DNA of 64,000 nucleotides from Bacteroidales bacterium. GTDB lineage: Bacteria > Bacteroidota > Bacteroidia > Bacteroidales > UBA932. Below the pieces are notes generated by a model. It saw nothing but the letters and a program-made list of their open reading frames with translations. It ran no database searches and was not told where the DNA came from. Below, piece by piece: positions 17,490 through 26,364 of the stretch (position 1 is its first letter; each line of letters starts with the position of its first letter). The stretch covers positions 1-64,000 of the forward strand of contig JAGCJX010000012.1 of NCBI GenBank assembly GCA_017647795.1, given 5' to 3'. The position numbers and the translations under genes are program-made.

Positions 17490-19514
17490 ATGAGCCGTAA
17501 ATCAAACCACAAAAGACTTTCAAAAAAAGACAGAAAATCTGGGAAGAAAGAAAAGAAAGAGAAGAAACCTTTTGTCCGTGAGGAGTTTGAGGGAATTGTT
17601 CGGATGACCCGGGAGGGCTTTGCCTTCATCGAAACGCCAGATTCTGAGGTAGATATTTTCGTGCCGGCAGTGCGGTTGCGGGGTGCGCTGAACAACGACC
17701 GTGTGCGGGTGGTTACGACAGCGGCTCGTCAGCGTCCCATGCCCGGAAGCCGTCAGCGTGTGTTGCGCAAGGAAGGCCGTGTTGTGGAGGTGTTGGAACG
17801 CTCCAAACGTCCGCACATCGCTCTGTTGCAGGTGACCAAACGGGAAGTCTGGGCCATTGTGGAAAGCCGCTCCATGCCCTACGACATCCGGATCAACATG
17901 ACTCCGGCCGAGGCCCGTCCGTTGCACGGGATGAAGGTGGCCGTCCTGGTGGAAAGCTGGCCTTACGGCGTACCGGCTCCCCTGGGTAAGATTGTCGATG
18001 TCTTGGGAGCTCCCGGTGCCAACGATACGGAAATGCATGCGATCCTGGCAGAATACTCCTTGCCTTACCGCTTTGAACCGGAGATTGAGGCCCTGGCAGA
18101 GGCCATTCCGACCACAATTACAGCCGAGGAAATTGCCCGTCGTCGGGATTTTCGCCAAGTGCCGACGTTGACCATCGACCCGACCGATGCCAAGGATTTT
18201 GACGATGCCATCTCGGTGCGACGTTTGGACAACGGCCATTTGGAAATTGGGGTTCACATTGCAGACGTGACCCATTATGTGACACCCGGTACAGCGTTGG
18301 ATCAGGTGGCGTATGAACGGGCGACTTCGGTCTATCTGGTGGACCGGACGGTTCCGATGTTGCCGGAAAAACTTTCGAACAACCTTTGTTCTTTGCGGCC
18401 CAACGAGGAAAAACTCTGTTTCTCCGTCGTCTTTGAAATGACCGATCGTGGTCGTTTGGTGGACAAATGGGTGGGACGGACGGTGATCTGTTCCGACCTT
18501 CGTCTGGACTACGATGGGGCACAAGCCTTGATTGAAGGAGCCGAAGGTCCAATGCAGGAAGAGGTGCTGTTGTTGCACCGCCTGGCTTCCATCTTGCGCA
18601 AGAAACGTTTCGAGGCCGGTGCCATCGCCTTTGAGCGGCCGGAAATGAAGGTACAAGTGGACGAAGAAGGTCGTCCGGTGGCTGTCTACCAAAAAATCAG
18701 CAAGGAGGCCAACTGGCTCATCGAAGAATTCATGTTGTTGGCCAACCGTTGCGTAGCCGAACAAATTGGAAAAGCCCGGAAGAAACGGACGTTCGTTTAC
18801 CGAATCCACGAAAATCCGAATCCGGAAAAGGTGGATGCCCTGCGTCGTTTTGCCAAACTTTTTGGCCACAACCTCAAGGAGGCTACGGGCAAAGGCATCT
18901 CTACGGCCATCAACGGCCTGCTGTCAGATGTGAAAGGCTGTCCCGAGCGGGGCGCCATCGAGATTCTGGCCCTGCGATCCATGGCCCGGGCGAAGTATTC
19001 GACCGAAAACGTGGGTCACTATGGTTTGGCCTTTGATTATTACACACACTTTACCTCACCGATCCGTCGTTATCCCGATATGATGGTCCACCGCCTGTTG
19101 GCCTTGTACCTGGACGGGGCTGATTCGCAAGACCAGGCAACATACGAGGCTGCATGTGTCCATGCCTCTCAGCGTGAGCAGATTGCCATGGATGCCGAAC
19201 GTGCCAGCATCAAGTACAAGTTGGTGGAATTCATGCAGGACAAAGTGGGTCAGGTGTTCGAAGGGAACATCTCTGGCCTGACCGATTGGGGCATGTATGT
19301 GGAGATCGATCCGACCAAGGTCGAAGGCATGGTGCCGTTGCGTGAAATTCGCGGCGACTTCTACGAATTCGATGAAGAAACCTACAGCCTGGTGGGCAAA
19401 GGAACCGGCCGACGCTATTTGTTGGGGGATCGGGTAAAGATTCGGGTGGTACGTGCTTCGATGGAGCAGAAACTCATCGATTACGAATTGATTGAGGAAC
19501 CTATAGCTGACTAG
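17490..19514 (+). CDS. rnr: Ribonuclease R (RNase II/RNB family exoribonuclease)
   Basis: 3'-to-5' exoribonuclease for structured RNA, 674 aa. The start MSRKSNHKRLSKKDRKSGKK at 17490 follows the promoter; a longer upstream frame covers the promoter and gpmI and is rejected. A basic N-terminal tail leads into cold-shock/OB domains (EGIVRMTREGFAFIE). Then come the RNB catalytic domain with TIDPTDAKDFDDAISV (metal aspartates) and SPIRRYPDMMVHRLL, and a C-terminal S1 domain (GNISGLTDWGMYVEI). The last 14 bp overlap the 3' end of the convergent GH3 gene. Confidence 0.94.
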   Translation: MSRKSNHKRLSKKDRKSGKKEKKEKKPFVREEFEGIVRMTREGFAFIETPDSEVDIFVPAVRLRGALNNDRVRVVTTAARQRPMPGSRQRVLRKEGRVVEVLERSKRPHIALLQVTKREVWAIVESRSMPYDIRINMTPAEARPLHGMKVAVLVESWPYGVPAPLGKIVDVLGAPGANDTEMHAILAEYSLPYRFEPEIEALAEAIPTTITAEEIARRRDFRQVPTLTIDPTDAKDFDDAISVRRLDNGHLEIGVHIADVTHYVTPGTALDQVAYERATSVYLVDRTVPMLPEKLSNNLCSLRPNEEKLCFSVVFEMTDRGRLVDKWVGRTVICSDLRLDYDGAQALIEGAEGPMQEEVLLLHRLASILRKKRFEAGAIAFERPEMKVQVDEEGRPVAVYQKISKEANWLIEEFMLLANRCVAEQIGKARKKRTFVYRIHENPNPEKVDALRRFAKLFGHNLKEATGKGISTAINGLLSDVKGCPERGAIEILALRSMARAKYSTENVGHYGLAFDYYTHFTSPIRRYPDMMVHRLLALYLDGADSQDQATYEAACVHASQREQIAMDAERASIKYKLVEFMQDKVGQVFEGNISGLTDWGMYVEIDPTKVEGMVPLREIRGDFYEFDEETYSLVGKGTGRRYLLGDRVKIRVVRASMEQKLIDYELIEEPIAD

Positions 19515-21042
19515 CCACTTCTTTCAACGCTTCTACAAATTTACGTTCCGGAAACAGGCGGGGAACTTTGTTCTGACCTCCTGTTTTACCGCGTTGTTCC
19601 ATCCAGCGGTAGAAGGTACCTTTTGGAACGCAGGTCAGTTTCAAGGCATTCATTGTGCCTTTGCGTTTGGCCTCATAATCTGAGTTTTGTTCACAAAGAG
19701 CCTGGTCCAGTTGGCCGGCAAAGGCCTCCAGGTCTTCATCTTCCGGCAATTGTTCGAATTCCACGACCCATTCGTGTCCTCCTTTCCCTTGTTTGTCCAA
19801 AGGCATCGGTGCTACCGAATATTCTGACACGACGGCTCCTGTGGTCTGGCAGGTCTGGCTGAGGGCCTTTTCTGTATTTCCAATCATCAGTTCCTCCCCA
19901 AACAAGTTGATGAACAACTGGGTCCGTCCGGTGATGATGAGTTTGTGGGGATGGGTGTTTACAAACCGGACACAGTCTCCGATGAGGTAACGCCACAAGC
20001 CACTGTCGGTGGAGATGACCAGGGCGTACGATTGGCCGGTAACCACAGCTTCCAGCGGAAGGACATGGCTCAAATCTCCCTGCAGGACGGCTTCGACCTT
20101 GTCTTGCGGGATGAACTCGTAAAATACTCCGTTGTCCAAAGCCAGGCGCATGCCAGGGTCTCCGAATTCATCCTGGAAGGCAAAATAGCCTTCGGAGGCG
20201 TTGTAATTTTCCACATAGTGCATCCGGTCGCTGGGAATCAACCGGCGGAACTGTTCGCGGTAGGGCTCAAAATGGGTGCCTCCGTGCATGAAGAGTTCCA
20301 GGTTGGGCCAGATATCCAAAAGGTTGTTGGCGTGGTTGTATTCCATAACCTGGTTCAACAGTATCAGGTTCCACGAAGGAACACCGGCAAAGTTGGTGAC
20401 ATTCTGTTGGGAACATTCCTTGCAGATCCGTGCTATCTTTTCTTCAAAGTTGCCGATCAAGGCGGTTGCCCGTCCCGGGGTCCGTGTAATTTCAATGGGA
20501 GCCGGTGAATTTTTTAGCAGGATGGCGGAAAGGTCTCCGCTGAAACTTTGGGTCTTTCCTGTCTCGGTAAGGGGATTCGGGGTTACACTGCCTCCCAAGG
20601 TCAGGGACTTGCCGAGGAACATCTTGCTGTCGGGGTTGTTGCGCAGGTAGGTGGCCACCATGGCCTGGAAGCCCCGGTAGTGACAGTGTTTGAGGTTGTG
20701 GGAGGTGATGGGAATGAATTTGCTTCTGTCGGAGCTGGTGCCACTGGATTTGGCAAACCAATGCACTCGTTCATCCCAAAGGACATAGTCTTCCCCGGCC
20801 CGTAGGCGGTCGATGTAGGGTTGGATGTCGTTGTACTCCCGCACCGGCACGTTGCGACGGAAAGTCTCGTAGGTCGTGTCTTTTGTCAGGCTATGCTCCT
20901 TCCCGAATTGGGTTTCTGCCACGTGTTGCATCAGCATCCGGAAGGTCCTCTGTTGGGAGGCTTCAAAGGCTTGGCCGCTGGCTTCGATTTGTCGGAGCAA
21001 GGGCCGGAAGTAGGTTTGGAGGATGCGATGAATGGTATTCAT
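19501..21042 (-). CDS. GH3 (auxin-responsive promoter) family protein, acyl-adenylate/amide synthetase type
   Basis: 513-aa bacterial member of the GH3 family. In plants these enzymes adenylate an acyl acid and join it to an amino acid; the bacterial substrates are not known to me. The nucleotide-binding motif is AKSSGTSSDRSKFIPIT, followed by family blocks NASEGYFAFQDE and LWRYLIGDCVRF. Its start overlaps recO by 4 bp (21039-21042), so it is the second gene of a recO-GH3 unit. Its end overlaps rnr by 14 bp. Confidence 0.88.
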   Translation of the reverse strand: MNTIHRILQTYFRPLLRQIEASGQAFEASQQRTFRMLMQHVAETQFGKEHSLTKDTTYETFRRNVPVREYNDIQPYIDRLRAGEDYVLWDERVHWFAKSSGTSSDRSKFIPITSHNLKHCHYRGFQAMVATYLRNNPDSKMFLGKSLTLGGSVTPNPLTETGKTQSFSGDLSAILLKNSPAPIEITRTPGRATALIGNFEEKIARICKECSQQNVTNFAGVPSWNLILLNQVMEYNHANNLLDIWPNLELFMHGGTHFEPYREQFRRLIPSDRMHYVENYNASEGYFAFQDEFGDPGMRLALDNGVFYEFIPQDKVEAVLQGDLSHVLPLEAVVTGQSYALVISTDSGLWRYLIGDCVRFVNTHPHKLIITGRTQLFINLFGEELMIGNTEKALSQTCQTTGAVVSEYSVAPMPLDKQGKGGHEWVVEFEQLPEDEDLEAFAGQLDQALCEQNSDYEAKRKGTMNALKLTCVPKGTFYRWMEQRGKTGGQNKVPRLFPERKFVEALKEVASQL

Positions 21043-21761
21043 GGGTGCAACACTTGGGATAAAACGTCCAGGGATTTGATTTCAAAGTCGCTGTCCGTAT
21101 GGTAACGGAGGTAGCGTAGCATGGCACGGCAAAAATCGTTCCGTTTTTCGCTGGAGAGCGGTCGGGTTAGCACTTCTCCGATTTCCAAGCGTAGCAAGTC
21201 AGACAATAGTTCCGAGCAAAAGGGGGAAAACCAGCTTTCATCAGCCCAGGTCGGTTGCCGTTCAAAGCGAGCGGTCGGGATGTGGAAGCAGTTCCGTTCC
21301 GGACTGTGGTCGTTTTGGGGCAGGAAGCCCAGTTGGGATGCGTAACCCACGAGGAACCACAGGTGGAAATTGGCGCAGTAGCGGTCTTCCAGGGACTCCA
21401 GCATGCGGATGGCATACACCAGAAAACGGTACAGTTCGCTGTCGGGGGAGGATTCCCGTAAGGTGCGGTAGAGCAATTCTCCGACAAAAAGGCAGAGGGT
21501 GCTTTTGAGGAAGTTGGCCCTGAGGGTGGGGAGGGGAAACGCTTGTGCAAATTCCTGCACCGATAGCAACGATCCTTTGTTGGTTCTTGGAGATATGGTT
21601 ACGTCCAGGACACTCAACGAGTGGATGACGCGCAGGTCGCTGCGAGTGCTACGCGAGCGGCCGGCACCCCGAAGGAGCAAACCGGTGCGTCCGTGCATTT
21701 CGCTGTACACGTGTACGATGAGGCTGCTGTCGCCGTATTTGGTGGAGTGCAGGACAATCAT
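21039..21761 (-). CDS. recO: DNA repair protein RecO
   Basis: 240-aa mediator that helps load RecA on SSB-coated DNA in the RecFOR pathway. An N-terminal OB-fold (IVLHSTKYGDSSLIVHVYSE, GRTGLLLRGAGR) is followed by an all-helical domain (ELLYRTLRESSPDSELYRFL). The zinc-finger cysteines of some RecO proteins are not seen, as in many Bacteroidota. The stop overlaps the GH3 start, and rdgB lies 6 bp upstream, making a tight rdgB-recO-GH3 run. Confidence 0.9.
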   Translation of the reverse strand: MIVLHSTKYGDSSLIVHVYSEMHGRTGLLLRGAGRSRSTRSDLRVIHSLSVLDVTISPRTNKGSLLSVQEFAQAFPLPTLRANFLKSTLCLFVGELLYRTLRESSPDSELYRFLVYAIRMLESLEDRYCANFHLWFLVGYASQLGFLPQNDHSPERNCFHIPTARFERQPTWADESWFSPFCSELLSDLLRLEIGEVLTRPLSSEKRNDFCRAMLRYLRYHTDSDFEIKSLDVLSQVLHP

Positions 21762-21767
21762 GGAGGG

Positions 21768-22373
21768 CTAACGAGTCTGTTGTTGGAGCCAGTCGGCCAT
21801 TTGGCGCATGGCGCGGCCCCGGTGGGAGATGCGGTTCTTTTCTTCAGCGCTGAGTTCCGAGAAGTTGGCGGTGTAGCCTTCCGGACGGAAAATCGGATCG
21901 TAGCCGAAACCGCCGTTCCCGCTGGCAGACAGGGTGATTTCTCCTTCAGAAGTGCCGTTGAAAACGTGACATTCTTCATTCAGAATCAGGGCAATGGAAC
22001 AACGGAAGCGGGCGGTGCGCAACGCACGTCCTTGGGCGTCGTGGACGGGAACTTCGCGCAGGTCGTCCAACAGTTTGTTCAGGTTGTCGGCATCGTTCTT
22101 CTGCGGTCCGGCATACCGGGCCGAGAAAACACCGGGAGCCCCGTGCAGGGCGTCCACTTCCAGACCGGAGTCGTCAGCAAAACAGGGAAGGCCGAAACGG
22201 TCCCACAAGTAGCGGGCTTTTTGTTCGGCATTGGCCTCGAAGGTGTTGCCGTCTTCGGGGATGTCTTCGTGACAGCCGAGGTCTTTGGGGCTGACCAATT
22301 CAAATTCCGGTCCCAAGATGGCTTGGGCCTCACTGAGTTTGTGGCGGTTGCCGGTGGCAAAAATGATTTTCAT
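21768..22373 (-). CDS. rdgB: XTP/dITP diphosphatase (HAM1/RdgB family)
   Basis: House-cleaning pyrophosphatase that removes dITP, XTP and other non-canonical purine nucleotides, 201 aa. Family signatures: IIFATGNRHKLSEAQ at the N terminus, CFADDSGLEVDALHGAPGVF, FGYDPIF and SHRGRAM. First gene of the rdgB-recO-GH3 run, with a TAACTTTG -7 box at 22394-22401 on the minus strand. Confidence 0.95.
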   Translation of the reverse strand: MKIIFATGNRHKLSEAQAILGPEFELVSPKDLGCHEDIPEDGNTFEANAEQKARYLWDRFGLPCFADDSGLEVDALHGAPGVFSARYAGPQKNDADNLNKLLDDLREVPVHDAQGRALRTARFRCSIALILNEECHVFNGTSEGEITLSASGNGGFGYDPIFRPEGYTANFSELSAEEKNRISHRGRAMRQMADWLQQQTR

Positions 22374-22393
22374 ACGTGGTCTGATTGTTGCAG

Positions 22394-22418
22394 CAAAGTT
22401 ATGAAAAGATTAAATTTG
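22394..22418. promoter_or_regulatory. Divergent -7 boxes of rdgB and the S41 protease gene
   Basis: TAACTTTG on the minus strand (22394-22401) and TAAATTTG on the plus strand (22411-22418), separated by 9 bp in a 70-bp intergenic region. Confidence 0.55.
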
Positions 22419-22443
22419 CAAGTAAAAAGATTAAGAGAATAGG

Positions 22444-24096
22444 ATGAAGAATCGATTTTTGGGATGGACCTTAGGCTTGACCCTGGCATTCTCTGGTGCC
22501 GTTTCGCTTTGGGGACAGTCGGCGGCTTTCAAAGCGGGCCAATCGTTGGATTTGCAGGCAGCTATTCTGCGGGCCTTGCAGCAAGAATACGTGGACGAAC
22601 TCAGTCTGGATTCCCTGGTGATGAAGGGCGTGAATGCGATGTTGTCCAGCCTGGACCCTTATACCATTTATTTGCCGGAAGAAGAGGAGGAGAACATTGA
22701 GAAGATGACAACCGGCAACTATGGTGGCGTAGGCGCCATCATTCGGAAAGTTCCGGACGGAGGAGTGATGATTGTAGAACCCTATGACGGTTCTCCGGCC
22801 ATCAAGGCGGGTTTGCAGCCCGGAGACATCCTCCTGGAAGTGGATGGTGTCTCTACCCTTTCGATGACGGTGAGTGACTGTAGCTCGCGGATGCGGGGAC
22901 AACCGGGTACAGACCTGGAAATGTTGGTCAGGAAGACCCGCAGCGGTGATACGGTCAAAGTCAAACTGGTCCGTGAGATTGTTCACGTCTCCGGGATGAT
23001 TTATGCCGGTGTGCTTCGGGACAGCATTGCCTATGTCCAATTGTCAGAATTTACGCGCGGTGGCGCACAAGAGGTCCGTGGAGCCTTGGAAAGAATGCAA
23101 CAAGACCACGACATCAAACGGGTGGTGTTGGATTTGCGGGGCAACGGAGGTGGCCTCTTGGTGGAAGCCGTTGACTTGGTGTCGTTGTTTGTGCCCCAAG
23201 GGACCCACGTGTTGTACACCCAAGGTCGTACACCGGAAACCCGACGTGACTCGTATACGGAAATGGAACCTTGGAACACGGACATTCCCCTCATGGTCCT
23301 GATCAACTCGTCTTCGGCTTCCTCTTCGGAGATTGTGGCGGGAGCCTTGCAGGATTTGGATCGGGCGGTCATTGCCGGCAACCGTTCTTATGGAAAAGGT
23401 TTGGTGCAGTCCATCCGTGGTTTGGGGTACGATGCCTCGTTGAAACTGACGGTGGGCAAGTATTATACTCCCAGTGGCCGTTGTGTACAGGCCATTGATT
23501 ACAGTGCCCGTGCCAAGGACGGCTCGTTGCAAAAGACCCCGGATTCCCTCCGCCAGTCGTTCAAGACCCGTTCGGGTCGTCTGGTGTACGACGGGGGTGG
23601 CATTACGCCGGATTTGGAGGTGAAGCCCGAATATTACACCCGTCCGCTGATGGCCTTGGTGTACAGCGGTATCTTGGAAGACTATGCCATCCGTTATTAT
23701 GCGCAACACGAACAAGTGCCGGCCCCGGCAGCTTTGCGGTTGACGGATGCCGAATACGAAGACTTTGTGACCTATGCGGCTGAACAGACCTTTGATCACC
23801 GTACCGAAGCGGCGGTGGAAATGGATCGTCTGATTGAGGTGGCCAAAGAAGAAGGTACTTATGAAGCGGGAGCTGCTGCTTTTGATGCCTTGAAACAAGC
23901 CTTGGACCAGGACAAAACGACGTATTTGATGAGTCAGAAAAACATCATCAAGTCTTTGTTGGAACGCGAAATCGCCGTGGTGTACTACTTCCAGGCAGGA
24001 GGGGCAGAACGCGGCCTGGCCGATGACCGTCAGTTGTTTGAGGCCATCGACCGTTGGGACGAAGTGAAATTGGTCCCGGAGGTTACGCTTCCGTAA
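22444..24096 (+). CDS. S41-family C-terminal processing peptidase (CtpA/Tsp-like)
   Basis: 550-aa periplasmic serine protease. A signal peptide (up to LWGQSAAF) is followed by an S41 N-terminal helical part, then a PDZ domain at about residues 85-165 (GGVGAIIRKVPDGGVMIVEP, IKAGLQPGDILLEVDGV). The catalytic core has LDLRGNGGGLL, the nucleophile region INSSSASSSEI and the general base lysine in RSYGKGLVQ. It likely trims or degrades envelope proteins. Its last 14 bp overlap the convergent U32 gene. Confidence 0.92.
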   Translation: MKNRFLGWTLGLTLAFSGAVSLWGQSAAFKAGQSLDLQAAILRALQQEYVDELSLDSLVMKGVNAMLSSLDPYTIYLPEEEEENIEKMTTGNYGGVGAIIRKVPDGGVMIVEPYDGSPAIKAGLQPGDILLEVDGVSTLSMTVSDCSSRMRGQPGTDLEMLVRKTRSGDTVKVKLVREIVHVSGMIYAGVLRDSIAYVQLSEFTRGGAQEVRGALERMQQDHDIKRVVLDLRGNGGGLLVEAVDLVSLFVPQGTHVLYTQGRTPETRRDSYTEMEPWNTDIPLMVLINSSSASSSEIVAGALQDLDRAVIAGNRSYGKGLVQSIRGLGYDASLKLTVGKYYTPSGRCVQAIDYSARAKDGSLQKTPDSLRQSFKTRSGRLVYDGGGITPDLEVKPEYYTRPLMALVYSGILEDYAIRYYAQHEQVPAPAALRLTDAEYEDFVTYAAEQTFDHRTEAAVEMDRLIEVAKEEGTYEAGAAAFDALKQALDQDKTTYLMSQKNIIKSLLEREIAVVYYFQAGGAERGLADDRQLFEAIDRWDEVKLVPEVTLP

Positions 24097-25318
24097 TCAG
24101 GAAAACTTTATCAGAGCGACGCAATTTGCGCGGGAAGGGAATGGAGCAAACCGTTCCCTTTTCTGCTTTTTCTACGGGCTCCAGGGCTACGCGGATTTCC
24201 GGAACTGTCAGTTCCTCCACGCCGGTAGTCGGACCGATGATGAGGATTTGGTCGCCAACGGCAATGCTGCCGGTTTCCACCGTGACTTCTGCAACACCGA
24301 GGTTGGAGAAGTAGTTGGTGATGCGGCCCACGTAGGTTTTCTTTTGGGTGGCTTTGTTGCCATAGACTTCGGACCATTGTCCCAGACGGGCACCTTGGTA
24401 GTAACCGTCCCAGAAGCCCCGGTTGAAGACTTTGGACAGTTCTGTTTTCAGGGATTGGGCCAGTTCAGGGGTGAAGCTGCCATCGACCGTAGCTTGAGCG
24501 CCTTTTTTGTAAGCGGCTACGACAGTTTTGACGTATTCGGCGGAGCGGGCCCGGCCTTCAATTTTGAAGACGGAAACCCCAGCTTCGAGAATTTTGTCAA
24601 TGAATTCAATGGTACACAGGTCTTTGGGAGACATGATGTATTTGTTGTCCACCTCCAGTTTCATGCCGGTTTCCAGGTCGGTGACTTCGTATCCACGGCG
24701 GCAGAGTTGGAAGCACGAACCGCGGTTTGCAGAAGCATTGTATTCGTGCAGACTCAAATAACATTTGCCGGAGATGGCCATGCACAAGGCTCCGTGGCAG
24801 AACATCTCAATTTCCACGGGTCGGCCAGACGGACCGGTAATGCCTTCGCGGTCAATGGTGTCTTTGATGGCACGGACCTGCTGGAGGTTCAGTTCGCGGG
24901 CCAGGACGATGACATCGGCCCATTGCGCGTAGAAACGCAGACTTTCTGCATTGGAAATGGACAACTGGGTGGAAATGTGGACTTCCAACCCAATCTTGCG
25001 GGCATAGACGATGGCTGCGGTATCGGAAGCGATGACGGCTGAGACGCCGGCTGCTGCTGCAATGTCCAAGGTTTGGTAGGCTTGTTGCAGGTCTTCGTCG
25101 TAGAGCGTGATGTTGAGGGTCAGGTAGGTCTTGACACCGTGTTCCCGGCAGAGGGCTACGATTTTCGGCAGGTCCTCGCGGGTGAAGTTGTTGGCTGAGT
25201 GAGAACGCATGTTGAGGTTCTCAATGCCAAAATATACGGAGTCAGCGCCTCCTTGGATGGCCGCCATCAGGCATTCGAAGTTGCCGGCCGGGGCCATGAT
25301 TTCAAACGTACGTTTCAT
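24083..25318 (-). CDS. Peptidase U32 family protein, probable tRNA/rRNA hydroxylation enzyme (TrhP-like)
   Basis: 411 aa. Although named as peptidases, members such as TrhP and RlhA take part in prephenate-dependent hydroxylation of tRNA or rRNA. The N-terminal signature IMAPAGNFECLMAAIQGGAD is present, and so is the conserved cysteine cluster in EMFCHGALCMAISGKCYLS ... GSCFQLCRRGY, which in this family binds an Fe-S cluster. A C-terminal beta-barrel-like part (VGDQILIIGPTTGVEE) follows. The single-chain size fits the TrhP group. The gene starts 3 bp downstream of the polyprenyl synthase gene, in one minus-strand unit. Confidence 0.85.
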   Translation of the reverse strand: MKRTFEIMAPAGNFECLMAAIQGGADSVYFGIENLNMRSHSANNFTREDLPKIVALCREHGVKTYLTLNITLYDEDLQQAYQTLDIAAAAGVSAVIASDTAAIVYARKIGLEVHISTQLSISNAESLRFYAQWADVIVLARELNLQQVRAIKDTIDREGITGPSGRPVEIEMFCHGALCMAISGKCYLSLHEYNASANRGSCFQLCRRGYEVTDLETGMKLEVDNKYIMSPKDLCTIEFIDKILEAGVSVFKIEGRARSAEYVKTVVAAYKKGAQATVDGSFTPELAQSLKTELSKVFNRGFWDGYYQGARLGQWSEVYGNKATQKKTYVGRITNYFSNLGVAEVTVETGSIAVGDQILIIGPTTGVEELTVPEIRVALEPVEKAEKGTVCSIPFPRKLRRSDKVFLITEA

Positions 25319-25321
25319 CGT

Positions 25322-26299
25322 CTATTTTTCTCTTTTGATGAGGTTTTGTGCAAATTGGTCCAGAAGTTTGATCTGGTCGGTGTTCAGTTCGGCTTCTTGC
25401 AGGGCTGCCATCGCAGAATCGTAATAGTGAACAATGGCCTCGCGTGCATTTGTGTGGATGTTCAGTTTCCGGTACATCGCCAGCATGCGTTCGATTTTCT
25501 CTGCGGCGTTTGCTTCGCCCAAGGCCATGATTTTTTCAATTTCCTGGCGGTCTTCCGGACTGGCAATCCGGAGGGACTCGATGAGCAACCAGCTTTTTTT
25601 GTTGTTGGTGATATCGCCTCCGATGTTTTTGCCGAAGGTTTTCGGATCCCCGAAACTGTCGAGGTAGTCGTCTGTGATTTGGAAGGCCAGTCCCAAGTCA
25701 TACCCCCAACGGTAGAGTGCATCCGCAGTTTGGGCATCGCAGCCGGCAATCAGGGCTCCCATTTTGGCAGAGCAAGCCAGGAGCACTGCCGTTTTCAAGG
25801 CAATCATTTGGGTGTATTCCTCGATGCTGATGATGGGCAGGTCTTCGAAGTTCATGTCGTATTGCTGGCCTTCACAGACTTGGGCGGCCGTGCGGTTGAA
25901 CAAGGCCAATACTTGGGGCAGGCAGTCTTTCGGAGCAGCGGCCAGGTATTCGTAAGCCTTGATGGACATCACGTCCCCGGAGAGGATGGCGATGTTGTCG
26001 CACCATTTTTTGTGCACGGTGAGGTGGCCGCGACGGCGGTCGGCCTTGTCCATGATGTCATCGTGGATCAAGGTGAAGGCATGGAAAATCTCCAGGGCCA
26101 TGGCCGGACGGAGGATGTGTTCGTCAAACCGGTCTGCAAACAGGTTGTAGCAGGTCAGGCACAACTTCGGACGGATCCGCTTCCCTCCGATGGAGAAGAT
26201 GTAGTGGATGGGGTCGTACAATTCCTTCGGTTCGTTCCGTAAGTCCACGGTAGCCACGGTCTTTTCGGTCAAAGCGGAGATTTCTGCAAATGTCAGCAT
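25322..26299 (-). CDS. Polyprenyl (isoprenyl) diphosphate synthase
   Basis: 325-aa trans-prenyltransferase that condenses IPP with allylic diphosphates. First aspartate-rich motif: LIHDDIMDKADRRRG; second: QITDDYLDSFGD. SIGGKRIRPKLCL near the N terminus binds IPP. Chain length of the product (C15, C20 or longer) cannot be set from sequence by eye. It uses precursors from the same pathway as ispE in this window. TAACTTTG at 26332-26339 (minus) is the likely -7 box. Confidence 0.92.
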   Translation of the reverse strand: MLTFAEISALTEKTVATVDLRNEPKELYDPIHYIFSIGGKRIRPKLCLTCYNLFADRFDEHILRPAMALEIFHAFTLIHDDIMDKADRRRGHLTVHKKWCDNIAILSGDVMSIKAYEYLAAAPKDCLPQVLALFNRTAAQVCEGQQYDMNFEDLPIISIEEYTQMIALKTAVLLACSAKMGALIAGCDAQTADALYRWGYDLGLAFQITDDYLDSFGDPKTFGKNIGGDITNNKKSWLLIESLRIASPEDRQEIEKIMALGEANAAEKIERMLAMYRKLNIHTNAREAIVHYYDSAMAALQEAELNTDQIKLLDQFAQNLIKREK

Positions 26300-26331
26300 G
26301 GTTTTCGTTTGGGTTAAAGCGTAAAACTCCG

Positions 26332-26359
26332 CAAAGTTAGTATAAATTCCGTACTTTTG
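26332..26359. promoter_or_regulatory. Divergent -7 boxes of the polyprenyl synthase gene and rsgA
   Basis: Minus strand TAACTTTG (26332-26339). Plus strand TACTTTTG (26352-26359), which ends only 5 nt before the GTG start of rsgA, predicting a leaderless rsgA message. Confidence 0.55.
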
Positions 26360-26364
26360 CGTCC

